A stretch of 64,000 nt of DNA from Schistocerca nitens (taxonomy: Eukaryota; Arthropoda; Insecta; Orthoptera; Acrididae), in contig NC_064622.1 of the NCBI RefSeq assembly GCF_023898315.1, forward strand, positions 358,837,234 through 358,901,233. Direction: 5' to 3'. Position 1 is the stretch's first letter. Each line of letters starts with the position of its first letter. The notes under the pieces are model-generated. The model had not been told where the DNA came from. It was given only the letters and a program-made list of their open reading frames with translations, and did no database searches. The translations under genes were made by a program, and so were the position numbers. This document shows positions 45,391 to 56,076 of this stretch, piece by piece.

Positions 45391-46058
45391 TGTTGTTGTG
45401 GTCTTCAGTCCTGAGACTGGTTTGATGCAGCTCTCCATGCTACTCTATCCTGTGCAAGCTTCTTCATCTCCCAGTACCTACTGCAACCTACATCCATCTG
45501 AATCTGCTTAGTGTATTCATCTCTTGGTCTCCCTCTACGATTTTTACCCTCCACGCTGCCCTCCAATGCTAAATTTGTGATCCCTTGATGCCTCAAAACA
45601 TGTCCTACCAACCGAACCCTTCTTCTAGTCAAGTTGTGCCACAAACTTCTCTTCTCCCCAATCCTATTCAATACCTCCTCATTAGTTACGTGATCTACCC
45701 ACCTTATCTTCAGCATTCTTCTGTAGCACCACATTTCGAAAGCTTCTATTCTCTTCTTGTCCAAACTGGTTATCGTCCATGTTTCACTTCCATACATGGC
45801 TACACTCCATACAAATACTTTCAGAAACGACTTCCTGACACTTAAATCTATACTAGATGTTAACAAATTTCTCTTCTTCAGAAACGATTTCCTTGCCATT
45901 GCCAGTCTACATTTTATATCCTCTCTACTTCGACCATCATCAGTTATTTTACTCCCTAAATAGCAAAACTCCTTTACTACTTTAAGTGTCTCATTTCCTA
46001 ATCTAATCCCCTCAGCATCACCCGATTTAATTTGACTACATTCCATTATCCTCGTTAA
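45391..46058 (-). mobile_element. 5'-truncated LINE with an open RT C-terminal frame
   Basis: An uninterrupted frame (45405-46046) covers the post-catalytic part of a LINE RT: VKEFCYLGSKITDDGRS, WSVAMYGSETWTI, MWCYRRMLKIRWVDHVTNEE and LTRRRVRLVGHVLRHQG. It ends KKLAQDRVAWRAASNQSQD. The 3' end is a TTGTTG (ACAACA) tail at 45391. The frame has no stops, suggesting recent insertion, but the catalytic RT core and endonuclease are absent. The same family occurs at 51903-52247. Clade not certain (RTE-like). Confidence 0.8.
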
Positions 46059-46075
46059 AAGTACAATTTATATCA

Positions 46076-46264
46076 AATGGCTCTGAGCACTATGGGACTT
46101 AACATCTGAGGTCATCAGTCCCCTAGAACTTAGAACTACTTAAACCTAACTAACCTAAGGACATCACACACATCCATGCCCGAGGCAGGATTCGAACCTG
46201 CGACCGTAGCGGTCGCGCGGTTCCAGACTGTAGCGCCTTTAACCGCTTGGCCTCCCCGGCTGGC
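46076..46264 (-). mobile_element. SINE with a Ser/Leu-type tRNA head, 13-bp target duplication
   Basis: ACAATTTATATCA flanks it exactly (46063-46075 and 46265-46277). On the - strand the head has an A-box (GGCCAAGCGGTTAAAGGC), a long variable-arm-like region (ACCGCGCGACCGCTACGGTC) and a B-box (CAGGTTCGAATCCTG), as in class II tRNAs. The tail ends CTCAGAGCCATT. It inserted just beside the 5' end of the preceding LINE. Confidence 0.92.
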
Positions 46265-46277
46265 ACAATTTATATCA

Positions 46278-46659
46278 CTCAAGCTATATTTGTATACAGA
46301 AAAGGAAATTAATGTGACTTTGCTCTTGTTATTTGTCCAAGCTGCATACTAGTTATACTAAAATCTGAGTTATTTTCTGTTTTGCAACTATTTTGAATTA
46401 TTATTTGATGCAGTATCCCACGGCTGAAACTTCATGGCTATTCAACTTGAAAAACTGCAGCACTGAGTGCATGTAGGATTCTGAGTATCCCATTATCATT
46501 TGTTGAATTTGACAAAAATTTTACGTGTATTTTTATTGGTGAGTCTTTTGTAGCTTGGTTGAAATTCAAGTTGCCAGCTGCTACTTTTCTGCATGAACCT
46601 CACTCTTATCCAGAGCATAACGAGGAATGTATGAATTGGCATCTCTAGCATATGAAAAC
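46278..46659. other. Unassigned sequence
   Basis: No feature recognised. Confidence 0.4.
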
Positions 46660-47080
46660 TTTTGAAGCCAAATGCCATTCATCAATTTCTTAAGATACTC
46701 AATGTGGGCTATCAAACAACTGAATTCTTCTTTATAGTCCCATTGGTAAGTGTTTCAAACCCGTTTTTAAAATTGAAGAGAAGCATTGACATGGGGGTCT
46801 TTATTCCGTATGCTGTGGGCGTATCATTTAAGACTGGAGGAATTTTACAGAGATTTGACATTAAGATGTCTCTCATCCACCTGTCAATACTGAGGATTTA
46901 CATGGCTCTGTGAAAGTGATTTAGGACTTACGAAGCTTTGCATCTACAAAATGCTGTGTCAGTGTGGGAAAGATTACATCAGTGGTCAGTTCTGCACAGC
47001 TATGCAGAATATTGTCATTATAAGCAGCCTGAAAATTGGCCAAAGTGGGTAATTGTTTAAACAAGGGATATGACCACAGC
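46660..47080 (+). pseudogene. Penelope GIY-YIG endonuclease relic
   Basis: Read on the + strand with a frame change, it gives FIPYAVGVSFKTGGILQRFD (the linker block before the endonuclease) then DLGLTKLCIYKMLCQCGKDY. The latter corresponds to the GIY and YIG strands with the CxCGK signature seen in Penelope endonucleases. NCLNKGYDHS-like sequence follows. Diverged from the element at 29228, so it is a second family. Confidence 0.55.
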
Positions 47081-47500
47081 ATAGGGAATGAATGGCACAG
47101 AATTACGCTCCTCTTCCCACACTTCCGTGGATGGCCGAAACTCCATAGCCTTACAAATATGTTTCTTGGTGTATCCATTTTTCTTAAAAACATGTTTCAA
47201 AGCATTTGAGTTTCTGTGTTAGACTATCTGCGCTAAAATAGCATATGCTCTGCCTACCAAGGACCCTAAGGATGCCACTGTGTTGGTATGGTGGGTGGCA
47301 GTCTTCGGGGCAATACCTGTGATGGACAGCGCATGTGCCATGTACGGTATGAGGACCCGTACAGGATTATGATTTCCAGCCTTGGCATCAGTTTTCAGCA
47401 GTATCTTTCCTGAATATGGAGAGCAGATGGATTGCAAAAATGGCAAGTCATGTTACCTAACGAGACTACCAAGAACTATTTACACTGGGATTGTCTATGC
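47081..47500 (-). pseudogene. Penelope RT C-terminus and linker relic, inverted to its neighbour
   Basis: The - strand shows VASLGSLVGRAYAILAQIV, then ALKHVFKKNGYTKKHI in another frame, then NSVPFIPYAVVISL. This is the order of Penelope RT-tail and linker blocks (TLVxRAxxI, LKxxFxxNGYxxxxI, xFIPYxxxIS). It ends against the + strand fragment at about 47080, so the two halves form an inverted arrangement. Confidence 0.55.
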
Positions 47501-47623
47501 AGGACCTGGTATATATCTCCTTGGAGGTCATATTATAGTGCTAGATAACTGGTGATATAATGAAATTTTCACTCTGCAGCGGAGTGTGCGCTGATATGAA
47601 ACTTCCTGGCAGATTAAAACTGT

Positions 47624-47699
47624 GTGCCTGACCGAGACTCGAACTCGGGACCTATGCCTTTCGCGGGCAAGTGCTCTACCAGCTAAGCTACCGAAGCAC
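47624..47699 (-). repeat. tRNA-like unit 1 (reversed)
   Basis: Reverse complement has the D-arm-like GGTAGCTTAGCTGGTAGAGC and T-arm-like CCCGAGTTCGAGTCTCGG. Not a functional tRNA gene, for the reasons given under unit 2. Confidence 0.8.
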
Positions 47700-47889
47700 G
47701 ACTCACGGCTGGTACTCACAGCTTTACTTCTGCCAGTACCTCGTCTCCTACCTTCCAAACTTTACAGAAGCTCTCCTGCGAACCTTGCAGAACTAGCACT
47801 CCTGAAAGAAAGGATATTGCAGAGACATGGCTTAGCCACAGCCTGGGGGATGTTTCCAGAATGAAAGCTGTGAGTACCGGCCGTGAGTC

Positions 47890-47965
47890 GTGCTTCGGTA
47901 GCTCAGTTGGTAGAGCACTTGCCCGCGAAAGGCAAAGGTCCCGAGTTCGAGTCTCGGTCGGGCAC
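47890..47965 (+). repeat. tRNA-like unit 2
   Basis: Folds as a cloverleaf: acceptor GTGCTT/GGGCAC with G-U pairs, D-arm TAGCTCAGTTGGTAGAGCA, anticodon stem TTGCC/GGCAA with loop CGCGAAA, T-arm CCGAG-TTCGAGT-CTCGG. The formal anticodon is CGA, but position 33 is G instead of U and a serine tRNA would need a long variable arm, so it is a tRNA mimic. Its A- and B-boxes could still drive RNA polymerase III. Confidence 0.8.
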
Positions 47966-48190
47966 ACAGTTTTAATCTGCCAGGAAGTTTCATATCAGCA
48001 CACACTCCGCTGCAGAGTGAAAATTTCATTCTGGAAACATCCCCCAGGCTGTGGCTAAGCCATGTCTTCGCAATATCCTTTCTTTCAGGAGTGCTAGTTC
48101 TGCAAGGTACGCAGGAGAGCTTCTGTAAAGTTTGGAAGGTAGGAGACGAGGTACTGGCAGAAGTAAAGCTGTGAGTACCGGCCGTGAGTC

Positions 48191-48266
48191 GTGCTTCGGT
48201 AGCTCAGTTGGTAGAGCACTTGCCCGCGAAAGGCAAAGGTCCCGAGTTCGAGTCTCGGTCGGGCAC
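48191..48266 (+). repeat. tRNA-like unit 3
   Basis: Identical to unit 2 over the whole 76 nt as far as can be read by eye, which points to recent duplication or homogenisation. Confidence 0.8.
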
Positions 48267-48304
48267 ACAGTTTTAATCTGCCAGGAAGTTTCAACTGGTG
48301 ATAT

Positions 48305-50032
48305 GTTGGTGTAGGTCATTTGCTTTTTCACCCAAGGTGTTATATACATCATAGCACAAAATATGTTAATTACAAAAAGAAATCTTAAATTTTTTGGATA
48401 GCAAAGTAATGAAGACTCTGTAAACTACATTCTGCCATGAATGTAATTTTAGTACACAATAAATCAGCTTTGGGTCTACTGCACACAGAAGAGACAGATC
48501 AGGGCAACAGAGTCTCTGCACTGCACTTGCATTGTAAAGTTCACTGCAAACCTATTGATGCAGATAGATCCAAATTATAAGTCTGATTTGGAACTCAGAA
48601 ACATTGCCTTGTTGTGCTGTGTATAAAAGCAAAGAGAGTTCTCTCTGGAAAAGTAAATATATGAAAAAGTGAAGAGCATATGTTGTCACTAAAAGTTTCT
48701 GATCCCGTATTCACCCAATGAACTGATGCCAGTTCAAAGAGAATTACACACTGACAGAGCAAGGCAGAAGATGAGTAGTTCCTGTTATTTTCCTCCATAT
48801 TCTTTTCTTTAGCTTACTCCGCATATCATTTGGATGACAGGTTATTTTGAACCAACTGAATAAAATGTTCCGTGTCTAAATGACTCTATGTGAACAACAA
48901 AAGTAAACTACTGCTGCAGGTGTGCACACTGCAACTGAAAGCTAACTGTTGATGACTGACACAGAGAAAAGTCAACAAAGACCTTGAAGCAACGAAAGCA
49001 TATGCAGGTAAAGAGAAATCTGTAGTTCTCAGATAAAAGGATAGAGAACTGCTCTAGTCTACCACCTGCATTGCACTTAGGCTGTCTCCCTATGGAGTGT
49101 TTAACATATGCTGGGCTCCTTTTGTTTGAAATGCATATCAATTAGAGTGGAGAGAGAGCATTGGGAAATAATAATAAAATGCATTGCAGGCTGGAGCACA
49201 TGATGAAGTCTGCTATAGGTGACCATACATAGAGCACACCGATTGCATAGTATAATTAGTGACAGAAGAGCCACTGAAATACGCAAGCATGGTAACAGCT
49301 TGAACAAGAAAGATAAAAGCCTTAAAATAAGTGGAGAATGGACTTCCCCTCTTGTAGCAAACTTCCCACTCAGGTAAAAAGAGAAAAGCCTCATTGACAA
49401 TATGGATAGATTTCGCATACAGCTGTGAGCTATATTCCAGTCTGCAAACAAAAACGGAGGGATAATATTGACTAATTCTAGCCAGTTGTGCTGTTGGAAT
49501 GGCAGAAAATCTTTTGACCAAAGCTCCCAAGAACATCAACAAACATTACACGAAGATATGGCAATGAAACCTCAATGAATTAAAACACAAACATACTAGC
49601 AGGCCCCATTTGAAACCGTCATGTAGATTTTATGACAGTTGTAGTTAAGCACTGTTTACCATCTTCTTTCTTTATTTTCACTCCCTGAATATTGTAGTAC
49701 AAGTGAAATTGTGATTTGAGGTTGCCTTCTGTAACAATGTGTAATTACAATTTACATTTTTCATTGTTGCTTCAGTTCGGGCCTATGAAAAAAAATCCCA
49801 AATACTCTATTCATACAATGTTGCTTAGTGGCAACCAAAAAGAAGATATGATGCTGAATAAGGTAGAGTGAGGATATTTGAACCACTCACGTTTTCTCAT
49901 CTGTGGGTCTTTTGTGTTTCTCCATAAGTATTTTCCAGTGGAAAAACATCAGTTGTTTAGGAGCAAAGTAGAAGTCGTACTGTCCATTTATTGTTATTAG
50001 CTCCCTGCAATTAATCCTTGCACAACTGGTTT

Positions 50033-50033
<1 letters not shown>
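48305..50033. other. Unassigned sequence
   Basis: Two overlapping - strand frames of 109-116 codons (49101-49542) show no recognised family. No host gene or repeat supported. Confidence 0.4.

Positions 50034-50079
<46 letters not shown>
50034..50079. repeat. Poly(T) run of about 45 nt
   Basis: On the - strand it is a poly(A) tail-like run directly downstream of the LINE relic at 50080-51560, followed by a C-rich run. Confidence 0.9.
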
Positions 50080-51560
50080 CCCCCCCCGCCCCCCCTCCTC
50101 TCTATAACAGTTTGAATAAACGATACGAAACTTGTGAATTGTGATTTATTAGTCTCATAACATACACTTACAAATCATGTGATTATGGTACAGGAGACAC
50201 GTCAAAAATTACAAACTACAATCTAATATTAATTTTTAAAACTATATTTAGTCTATGTAACAGTATCAATATTTTCTTGATAATGGACAATTTTTTTTCC
50301 ACAATATAATGCTAATTTGCAGTTGGATTCTGCTCAAGTTATCAGTTCATCTTCCATGAACTCTTCTAATGAGTAATAACATTTGTGTATAAGAATTTCG
50401 TGTAACTTCTTTTTTAGTATCCCTAGTTCCATGTTTAGAATCTTTTTGCCTTTAAGTTTGTGGTAGACTTTCATGCCCATATATTGTGGGGTCTGAGCAT
50501 ATAATTTCAATCTATGGGCAGGAAGCATAAAATTATATCTATTCCTTGTACTGTAGGATGATCAAATTGGTTTTTAATGAACAGTTCCGGTTTGTTGTGT
50601 AAATATATCATTAGCTCGTATATGTATAGGGAGGGGACAGTCAAAATTTTTAGTTTCTGTAATAATGGACGACATGATTCTCTTTGCTGTGCAGTGCACA
50701 TATTTCTGATAACTTTCTTATGGAGCTTCAGTACACGAGATATATTATTGGAGCTCCCCCAGAAAATAATGCCATATCTTATCATTGATTCAAAGTAACT
50801 TAGGTATGCTACTTCGTGATGGACATGTTAGTAGCACTTGATAATATATGCATGGCATATGCAAAGCTACCCAATTTGCTGCACGGGTACTCAATATGTG
50901 TATTCCAGTTTAAATTCTTATCGAGGTGTAGACCCAGAAATCTGGCAGACTGCACTTCTGTTAATTCTTCACTTTTATGATTTATACTAATTTCCTCATC
51001 TCTTGACTGTTTGGTTATGAATTGAATCAAGTTTGTTTTTGATATGTTACACTTCAGATTATTTAACTGGAACCATGACTCTAGCCTGTCTAATGTACAA
51101 GTGACTGTATCAGGAATCATTTCTGTTTCTTCGCTTTCTATCAAGACAGACGTGTCATCAGCAAACAGAACGGATGGTGAATTTATTTTTAATGGCAAGT
51201 CGTTGACATACAATAGAAAGAGAATTGGACCGAGGATCGAACCTTGCGGGACACCCTGTGTTATTGTTTTCCAGTCTGAATGGTAGTTTACACCATTTGA
51301 AAAGATGATTGTTTTTTGTTTTCTATTACATAAGTAAGAAGTAAGCCACTAAAGTACTGCACCCTTAATCCCATATTTTTCTAGTTTGTGGATTAGCAAG
51401 GAATGATTTACAGAATCGAAAGCCTTTGTCAGGTCACAGAAAATTCCGGCTACTTTAATGTTTTTGTCGAGAACTGTGCTAATTTTTTTAATGAAATTAT
51501 TTATTTATGGCATCTGTTGTATTTTTCCTTTACTGGAAGCCAAATTGATTGCACAAAATA
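50080..51560 (-). pseudogene. Second LINE type, RT 3' half with possible poly(A) tail
   Basis: The - strand shows SVNHSLLIHKLEKYGIKG and QGVPQGSILGPILFLLYVND (RT motif B, about 51190-51270), SVLFADDTSVLIE (catalytic FADD) and CNISKTNLIQF. LGLHLDKNLNWNTHIE follows, and, in another frame, YGIIFWGSSNNISRVLKLHKK and CRPLLQKLKILTVPSLYI. These are the ordered blocks of a Jockey-superfamily-like RT. Frame changes near 50800 and 51215-51300 inactivate it. The T run at 50034-50079 may be its poly(A) tail. Confidence 0.8.
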
Positions 51561-51891
51561 ATCCCCTGAAACTGCCACTTGGACAAAAATGGTCAAGGTG
51601 GGCATACTTGGGACTCTCAGATTGGAACTAGTTGAGCCATAGCTGAATAATCCTTACACTAAAATTACATTCATAGGTACATTTTATATTTTCACATACA
51701 CAGTTTTATAAAACTTACATTACAAAAAAAGTGTCTGAAAAGTTTTTTTATAATTAAAAAATTACTTTATAGCCTAATCTGTTACTACTTCAACTAAATT
51801 TGCACTAAAATAGTACTTCAGATAGTCTAAATAACTATGCAAACATATTATTATTGCAAAGAAACTCTGATTTGAAGTTTTTTGTGTTCGT
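51561..51891. other. Unassigned sequence
   Basis: No feature recognised. Confidence 0.4.
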
Positions 51892-51902
51892 CTATACAGA
51901 CT

Positions 51903-52247
51903 GTGCTACAGAAGAATGCTGAAGATTAGATGGGTAGAGCACATAACTAATGAGGAGGTACTGAATAGGATTGGGGAGAAGAGGAGTTTGTGGCACAACT
52001 TGACCAGAAGAAGGGATCGGTTGGTAGGACATGTTCTGAGGCATCAAGGGATCACCAATTTAGTATTGGAGGGCAGCGTGGAGGGTAAAAATCGTAGGGG
52101 GAGACCAAGAGATGCATACATTAAGCAGATTCAGAAGGATGTAAGTTGCAGGAGGTACTGGGAGATGAAGAAGCTTGCACAGGATAGAGTAGCATGGAGA
52201 GCTGCATCAAACCAGTCTCAGGACTGAAGACCACAACAACAAAACAA
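51903..52247 (+). mobile_element. 5'-truncated LINE copy with 11-bp target duplication
   Basis: CTATACAGACT flanks it exactly (51892-51902 and 52248-52258). The 345-bp body is the last third of the frame at 45405-46046 (starts MLKIRWVEHITNEEV, ends AAWRAASNQSQD-like) and finishes with an ACAACAACAAAACAA tail. Typical dead-on-arrival target-primed insertion; the partial frame is open but not a gene. Confidence 0.92.
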
Positions 52248-52258
52248 CTATACAGACT

Positions 52259-52720
52259 AGTCAAGACATTATGATTGCCTGCTTAATACCATGTTGGCCC
52301 ACCTCTGCAACACAATAAAGCAAAGATTCTGTGTGGTATGGATTTGAAAAGTCCTTGGTAGGTTCCTGGAGACACATTACACAAGACGTGTATGCACAGT
52401 TCATGTAATTCCTGTAAATTATGAGTCGGTGGTTTATGGGTGCAGAGCTGCTGACCAATTCTCAAATTGAATCTGGTGGCCATGACATCAATGTGAGTTC
52501 ATTATCAAGTGCATCATACCACTATAGCATGATTCGGACTCTGGCCTTGTTACATGGACAGTTATCCTGCTGGAATATACCAGTTCCAGCAGAGACGGCA
52601 TTAAGCATGAGCCATTTTGGTCCCTCAAAAAGTGAAACTAGTTTTTTCCAGAAACAGGGAGCTCACCCAAAAGCACCACCCCGTCGATTAAAGGCGTTAC
52701 GAAAAGCAGCTTCTCCCAAA
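52259..52720 (-). pseudogene. Tc1-like transposase relic
   Basis: The - strand C-terminus reads KSIPHRIFALLCCRGGPTWY near 52283-52340. It is preceded by degenerate sequence matching a common insect Tc1-like transposase, with the outer end GTCAAGACATTATGATTGCC probably part of its terminal repeat. The catalytic core is too decayed to read. Confidence 0.45.
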
Positions 52721-53559
52721 TAAATCCAAAATGAATCTAGCAGAATCAAGCAGTACAAAGGCAGACAATTCTACAAAAAGCATGAGCTTGACCATGGTAT
52801 AGTAATCCTAATGATGGGAAAAATGATGTGGTGAACAGGAAGTGAAGCATCAATGACTGACTGTAACACTTTGTGTGGGGAAGACAGGAGGTGGGGATAT
52901 GCAAAGTAGTCTGTTGGAAATGTGAAAAGTTACTAACATCGAACAGAAAGTGCCAAAAGTTCAGTTGACAAGAAGAACTGCAGATTCTAGATTTAAATAG
53001 TCTCCAGCTGAAAACAACTTTGATACGAAGACAAAATTAATACGATACTTCAGTCACTAACCATCAGTACTAAAAATGATTATATGATAAGCTTAATTTT
53101 TGAAACTTGTTTTGAAGGATCTTCCTGTTTATTTTGAAATTATTTTTTAAAAATTGTAATGGTTTTAATATAAGACTCTTAAGCCTACATAAAAATGTTT
53201 TATGACTTCATGTATCAGGTATCCCCATCATGAGGATCCTTCAGTCATGGTGTAAGTAATTTTGTCACTGTTACATAATTTGCAATTCATGTTTTTAAAT
53301 TTAACAGAACTGGCAATTTCTATTACATTTTCAGTTCCTTTTAAAAACTTGGAAAAAAAAGAAGTTCAAAATGAAAATGTGTGTCACAAACAATCCAGAA
53401 ACCACACTGAAGGCCTTCAGGCATATGCTAGTTAAAATCTTTCAGCAATTTGTGATGCTGTCTCGTGGGCCAGACATACTTGCGACCATATGTTTTGGCC
53501 TTCTTTGTGTTCATTCAATAATGCCTGATGCCCTATTTGGTATGGGTTCCACACACTCT
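52721..53559. other. Unassigned sequence
   Basis: No gene or repeat recognised; one chance frame at 53371-53586. Confidence 0.4.
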
Positions 53560-54860
53560 GCCAGTATTATAGAAGGGTGTGCATGAATGTTTTGTAATTA
53601 TTTTCCTTTGTATTCTGATTGCAATTTCCTAGTATCCTTCGAATGAAATGAAGTCTACCTGTTTTACACACAGTTGAGCGTATGTCTTCATTCCATTTCA
53701 TATCCCTGTAAATTGTTGCACCAAAGTATTTGTATGAGTTGAGTAATTCCAACTGTAACCCATTGATGTTGTAATCATTGGATACTATATTTTATGAAGG
53801 ACACAGTTTTACATTTCTGTATATATAATGTTGGTTGCCAATGCTTGCACCATTTTGAGCTCTCATCAAGGTCTGCCTGAATATTTGGGTAGCTTGTTCC
53901 ACACAATACTTCACTATAGATAAGTGCATTGTCTGCAAAAAGTCTGAGGTTAGTATTGATACTGTCTGACAGGTTATACAACATGAATAGCAAGGGTTCC
54001 AACACACAACCCTGGTGCACACCTTAAGTTACTTCTATATCTGTCGATGACTCTCCATCCAAGATAAAATACTGTATCCTCTATACCCAGATATCCTGTA
54101 TGTGGTCACAAAACAATTTGATAGTCCATAAGATCATACTTTTATTAATAATTGGTGGTATGGTACTGAGTCAAAAGCTTTTCAGTAGTCAATAAATACT
54201 GCATCTACCAAAATGCTGAGATCAATGGCTTTCAGAACAACATGAGAAAAACTGGTAATTTGGTTCCACATGACTGATGTTTGGAATCCATACTGGTTGG
54301 CATGGAGGATGTCATTCCCTTTGAGATATCTTATTATGTTTGCACTCAGAATAGGTTCTAATCTTGTGCAACAGATAGTTGTCAAAAACAGTGGGCAGTA
54401 ATTTCATAAGTAATTTCTACTGCCCTTCTTGCAAGTGGGTGTGGCCTGTCAACTATAGGGCATAGTTTTTGTTCGAGGGATCTGTAGTACATTAAGGATA
54501 GATTTTATAACAAATGCCTTTGGGCATTGAACTTTGTTCAGTTTTACTGATTTCAGCTGTTTCTCAAGCCACTAATACAAATATTTGTATCACTAATATT
54601 TGCACTCGTGCAAGAACTAAACTGGAGCAATACACCTGGAATTTCCTTTGTAAAGGAAGAACTGAAAACAGAGTGAACAGAATTTCATCTTTTGGTTTGG
54701 TACTCTCAACTAGGCCTACAGTTTCCGCATCATCCAGAAGGGTCGGGGCATTGCATTCAGTCTTTAAAAATTTTCCGAATTTCTTTGGGTTTGGGAGAGA
54801 TGTTTCCACAAGAATTTTTTATGGTAGTTGTTACAGGCTTTATGCATCACCCCTTTACAC
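53560..54860 (-). pseudogene. Old LINE relic (same broad group as 42149-45037)
   Basis: The - strand blocks are NPKKFGKFLKTECNAPTLLD (near 54780), NIIRYLKGNDILHANQYGFQ (near 54310), VDAVFIDYxKAFDSV (near 54190, motif A), GCVLEPLLFMLYNLSDS, RLFADNALIYS (catalytic FADD changed to FADN) and YKYFGATIYRDMKWNEDIRS (near 53740). Numerous stops and shifts; the missing second catalytic D confirms it is dead. Confidence 0.75.
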
Positions 54861-55427
54861 AGCACAATATGTTACAGGTACTGTTTCGCTATTCGTGAGT
54901 CTATGCTTTGCATGGTGCAGTAATTCTATTTCTTTACAAAGACTGTATGCTGTAAAGTATATTTTAAAATACATATGTTATAAATATAATCCAAAGGCAG
55001 TAATCAGAAAGGCCATTTTCACACAATGATGCAAATGAACCAAATTTATTAACCAATATAAAGCTCTGTTTCCCAAAGAAGTAAGATCAGTGAAAGGGTG
55101 CAATGTTTTAATAAGTGTCACTGGCAAAGAGTCAAGGCAGTGTCTTGGTTATAATAAAACAACTTTATATTAGATTAACTCACTGAAACAGACAATGAGA
55201 TTAATTTATTAGCCTTCACTGCTAATTACCCTGACAAGAGCATGTGCCATGACGACCTATGGGCCTCTGTACTTCTAAAACAATTCTTCATCTTGAAACA
55301 ATTCTTCATCTTGAAGCGGTTTCCATACACATGAAAATTAACAATGCGGTATTAAAAAGCTATAGGAAGCAGGTTTTGTAGTTGTGGAAGAGAAGAACAA
55401 CAATTAGTGCTATGCGTTCGTATTATT
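54861..55427. other. Sequence downstream of ANAPC15, unassigned
   Basis: No feature recognised apart from a short direct repeat (AACAATTCTTCATCTTGAA at about 55280-55315). Confidence 0.45.
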
Positions 55428-55433
55428 TTTATT
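55428..55433 (-). terminator. Candidate ANAPC15 poly(A) signal
   Basis: AATAAA on the - strand, about 280 nt downstream of the ANAPC15 stop codon. Confidence 0.45.
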
Positions 55434-55713
55434 TACACAATACTGCACTGATGTTCAAAACCAAAGTCCATTCGATTAAAGCACAAATGAAAATTCTATT
55501 TACAATCTTCTCGAATACTGACATCTGGAGGATATTTTTGCTTAACTGCAAATGTGGCTTCAAACTACTTAAGTATAGTTGAAAATCATTTGGCTATCCT
55601 GATAGTAAATGCACTTATACGGTATCAATGAAAACAAAGCGTTAACACAAATACCGAGCGCATGTGGCCGTCTGTGCACATTCATGACTTCAGATTTTAC
55701 CACAATTCCCACT

Positions 55714-56076
55714 TCAACGTACTCCTGCTGCATGACTTCCTCCGGAACCCAAACGAATACTTATGTCCATCGGAGAATCCCTATCGTATGAGACTTCCAT
55801 GTCCAAATCTTCGTCGTCTTCATCATCATGACTATCGCTGTCGTCATCATTATCATCTTCTTCTTCGTCGTCTTCTTCTACTTCCTCTAGCTGCTCAGAG
55901 GGCTTTTTACCGATAGGCAGTAAGTCACAGTTCTTCTGCACAATTACTGACATCCAGTTGCTCTGTTCATTTTCTAACGCGTGTAATTCGTTCTCGTCAT
56001 CACAAGATCTATCAATACTAAACCACAAAGGATCTGCAATTTTGTTCTGTAAACTGGGAAACATTGGCACCGGCAT
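55714..56076 (-). CDS. ANAPC15: Anaphase-promoting complex subunit 15
   Basis: An intact 120-codon single-exon frame. The N-terminal half carries the family signature in order: MFPSL (residues 5-9), PLWFSIDRSCDDENEL (16-31), W at about 41 and LLPIGKKPSEQ (52-62). The C-terminal half is an almost continuous Asp/Glu tract followed by a short Ser/Gly tail. Human APC15 has the same layout and almost the same length (121 residues, recalled). APC15 promotes turnover of the mitotic checkpoint complex on the APC/C, in the nucleus and cytosol. The start at 56076 is preferred because it places Met one residue set before FPSL, as in the family. Absence of introns could mean a genuinely intronless gene or a retrocopy; the lack of lesions favours function. 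Confidence 0.82.
   Translation of the reverse strand: MPVPMFPSLQNKIADPLWFSIDRSCDDENELHALENEQSNWMSVIVQKNCDLLPIGKKPSEQLEEVEEDDEEEDDNDDDSDSHDDEDDEDLDMEVSYDRDSPMDISIRLGSGGSHAAGVR

Larger units (their letters stand above)
47559..48292. mobile_element. Inverted/tandem tRNA-like SINE trimer, 12-bp target duplication
   Basis: AACTGGTGATAT occurs exactly outside both ends (47547-47558 and 48293-48304). Inside are one reversed tRNA-like unit (47624-47699), then two forward units (47890-47965 and 48191-48266) in a tandem of about 300 bp period. The ends are ATGAAATTTTCACTCTGCAG on the left and TTAATCTGCCAGGAAGTTTC on the right. Read in reverse, these are the same two ends as in the element at 42088-45224. 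It therefore moved as one unit. Confidence 0.88.

Noticed and set aside
46176-46264. A tRNA-Leu or tRNA-Ser gene on the - strand
   Set aside because: It is the head of a SINE with an exact 13-bp target duplication and a SINE tail.
47890-48266. Two tRNA genes with anticodon CGA
   Set aside because: Position 33 is G rather than U, a serine tRNA would need a long variable arm, and both copies are embedded in a repeat unit with target duplications. They are SINE heads.
47528-48352. Reading frames of 60-108 codons containing RDLCLSRASALPTELPKHDS-type peptides
   Set aside because: These are translations of the tRNA-like SINE in both directions, not proteins.
49101-49542. Two overlapping - strand frames of 116 and 109 codons as a possible host gene
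   Set aside because: No recognised domain, overlapping frames, no splice-site support.
54564-54809. An 81-codon - strand frame as a host exon
   Set aside because: NPKKFGKFLKTE and the following residues match the pre-RT linker of LINEs.
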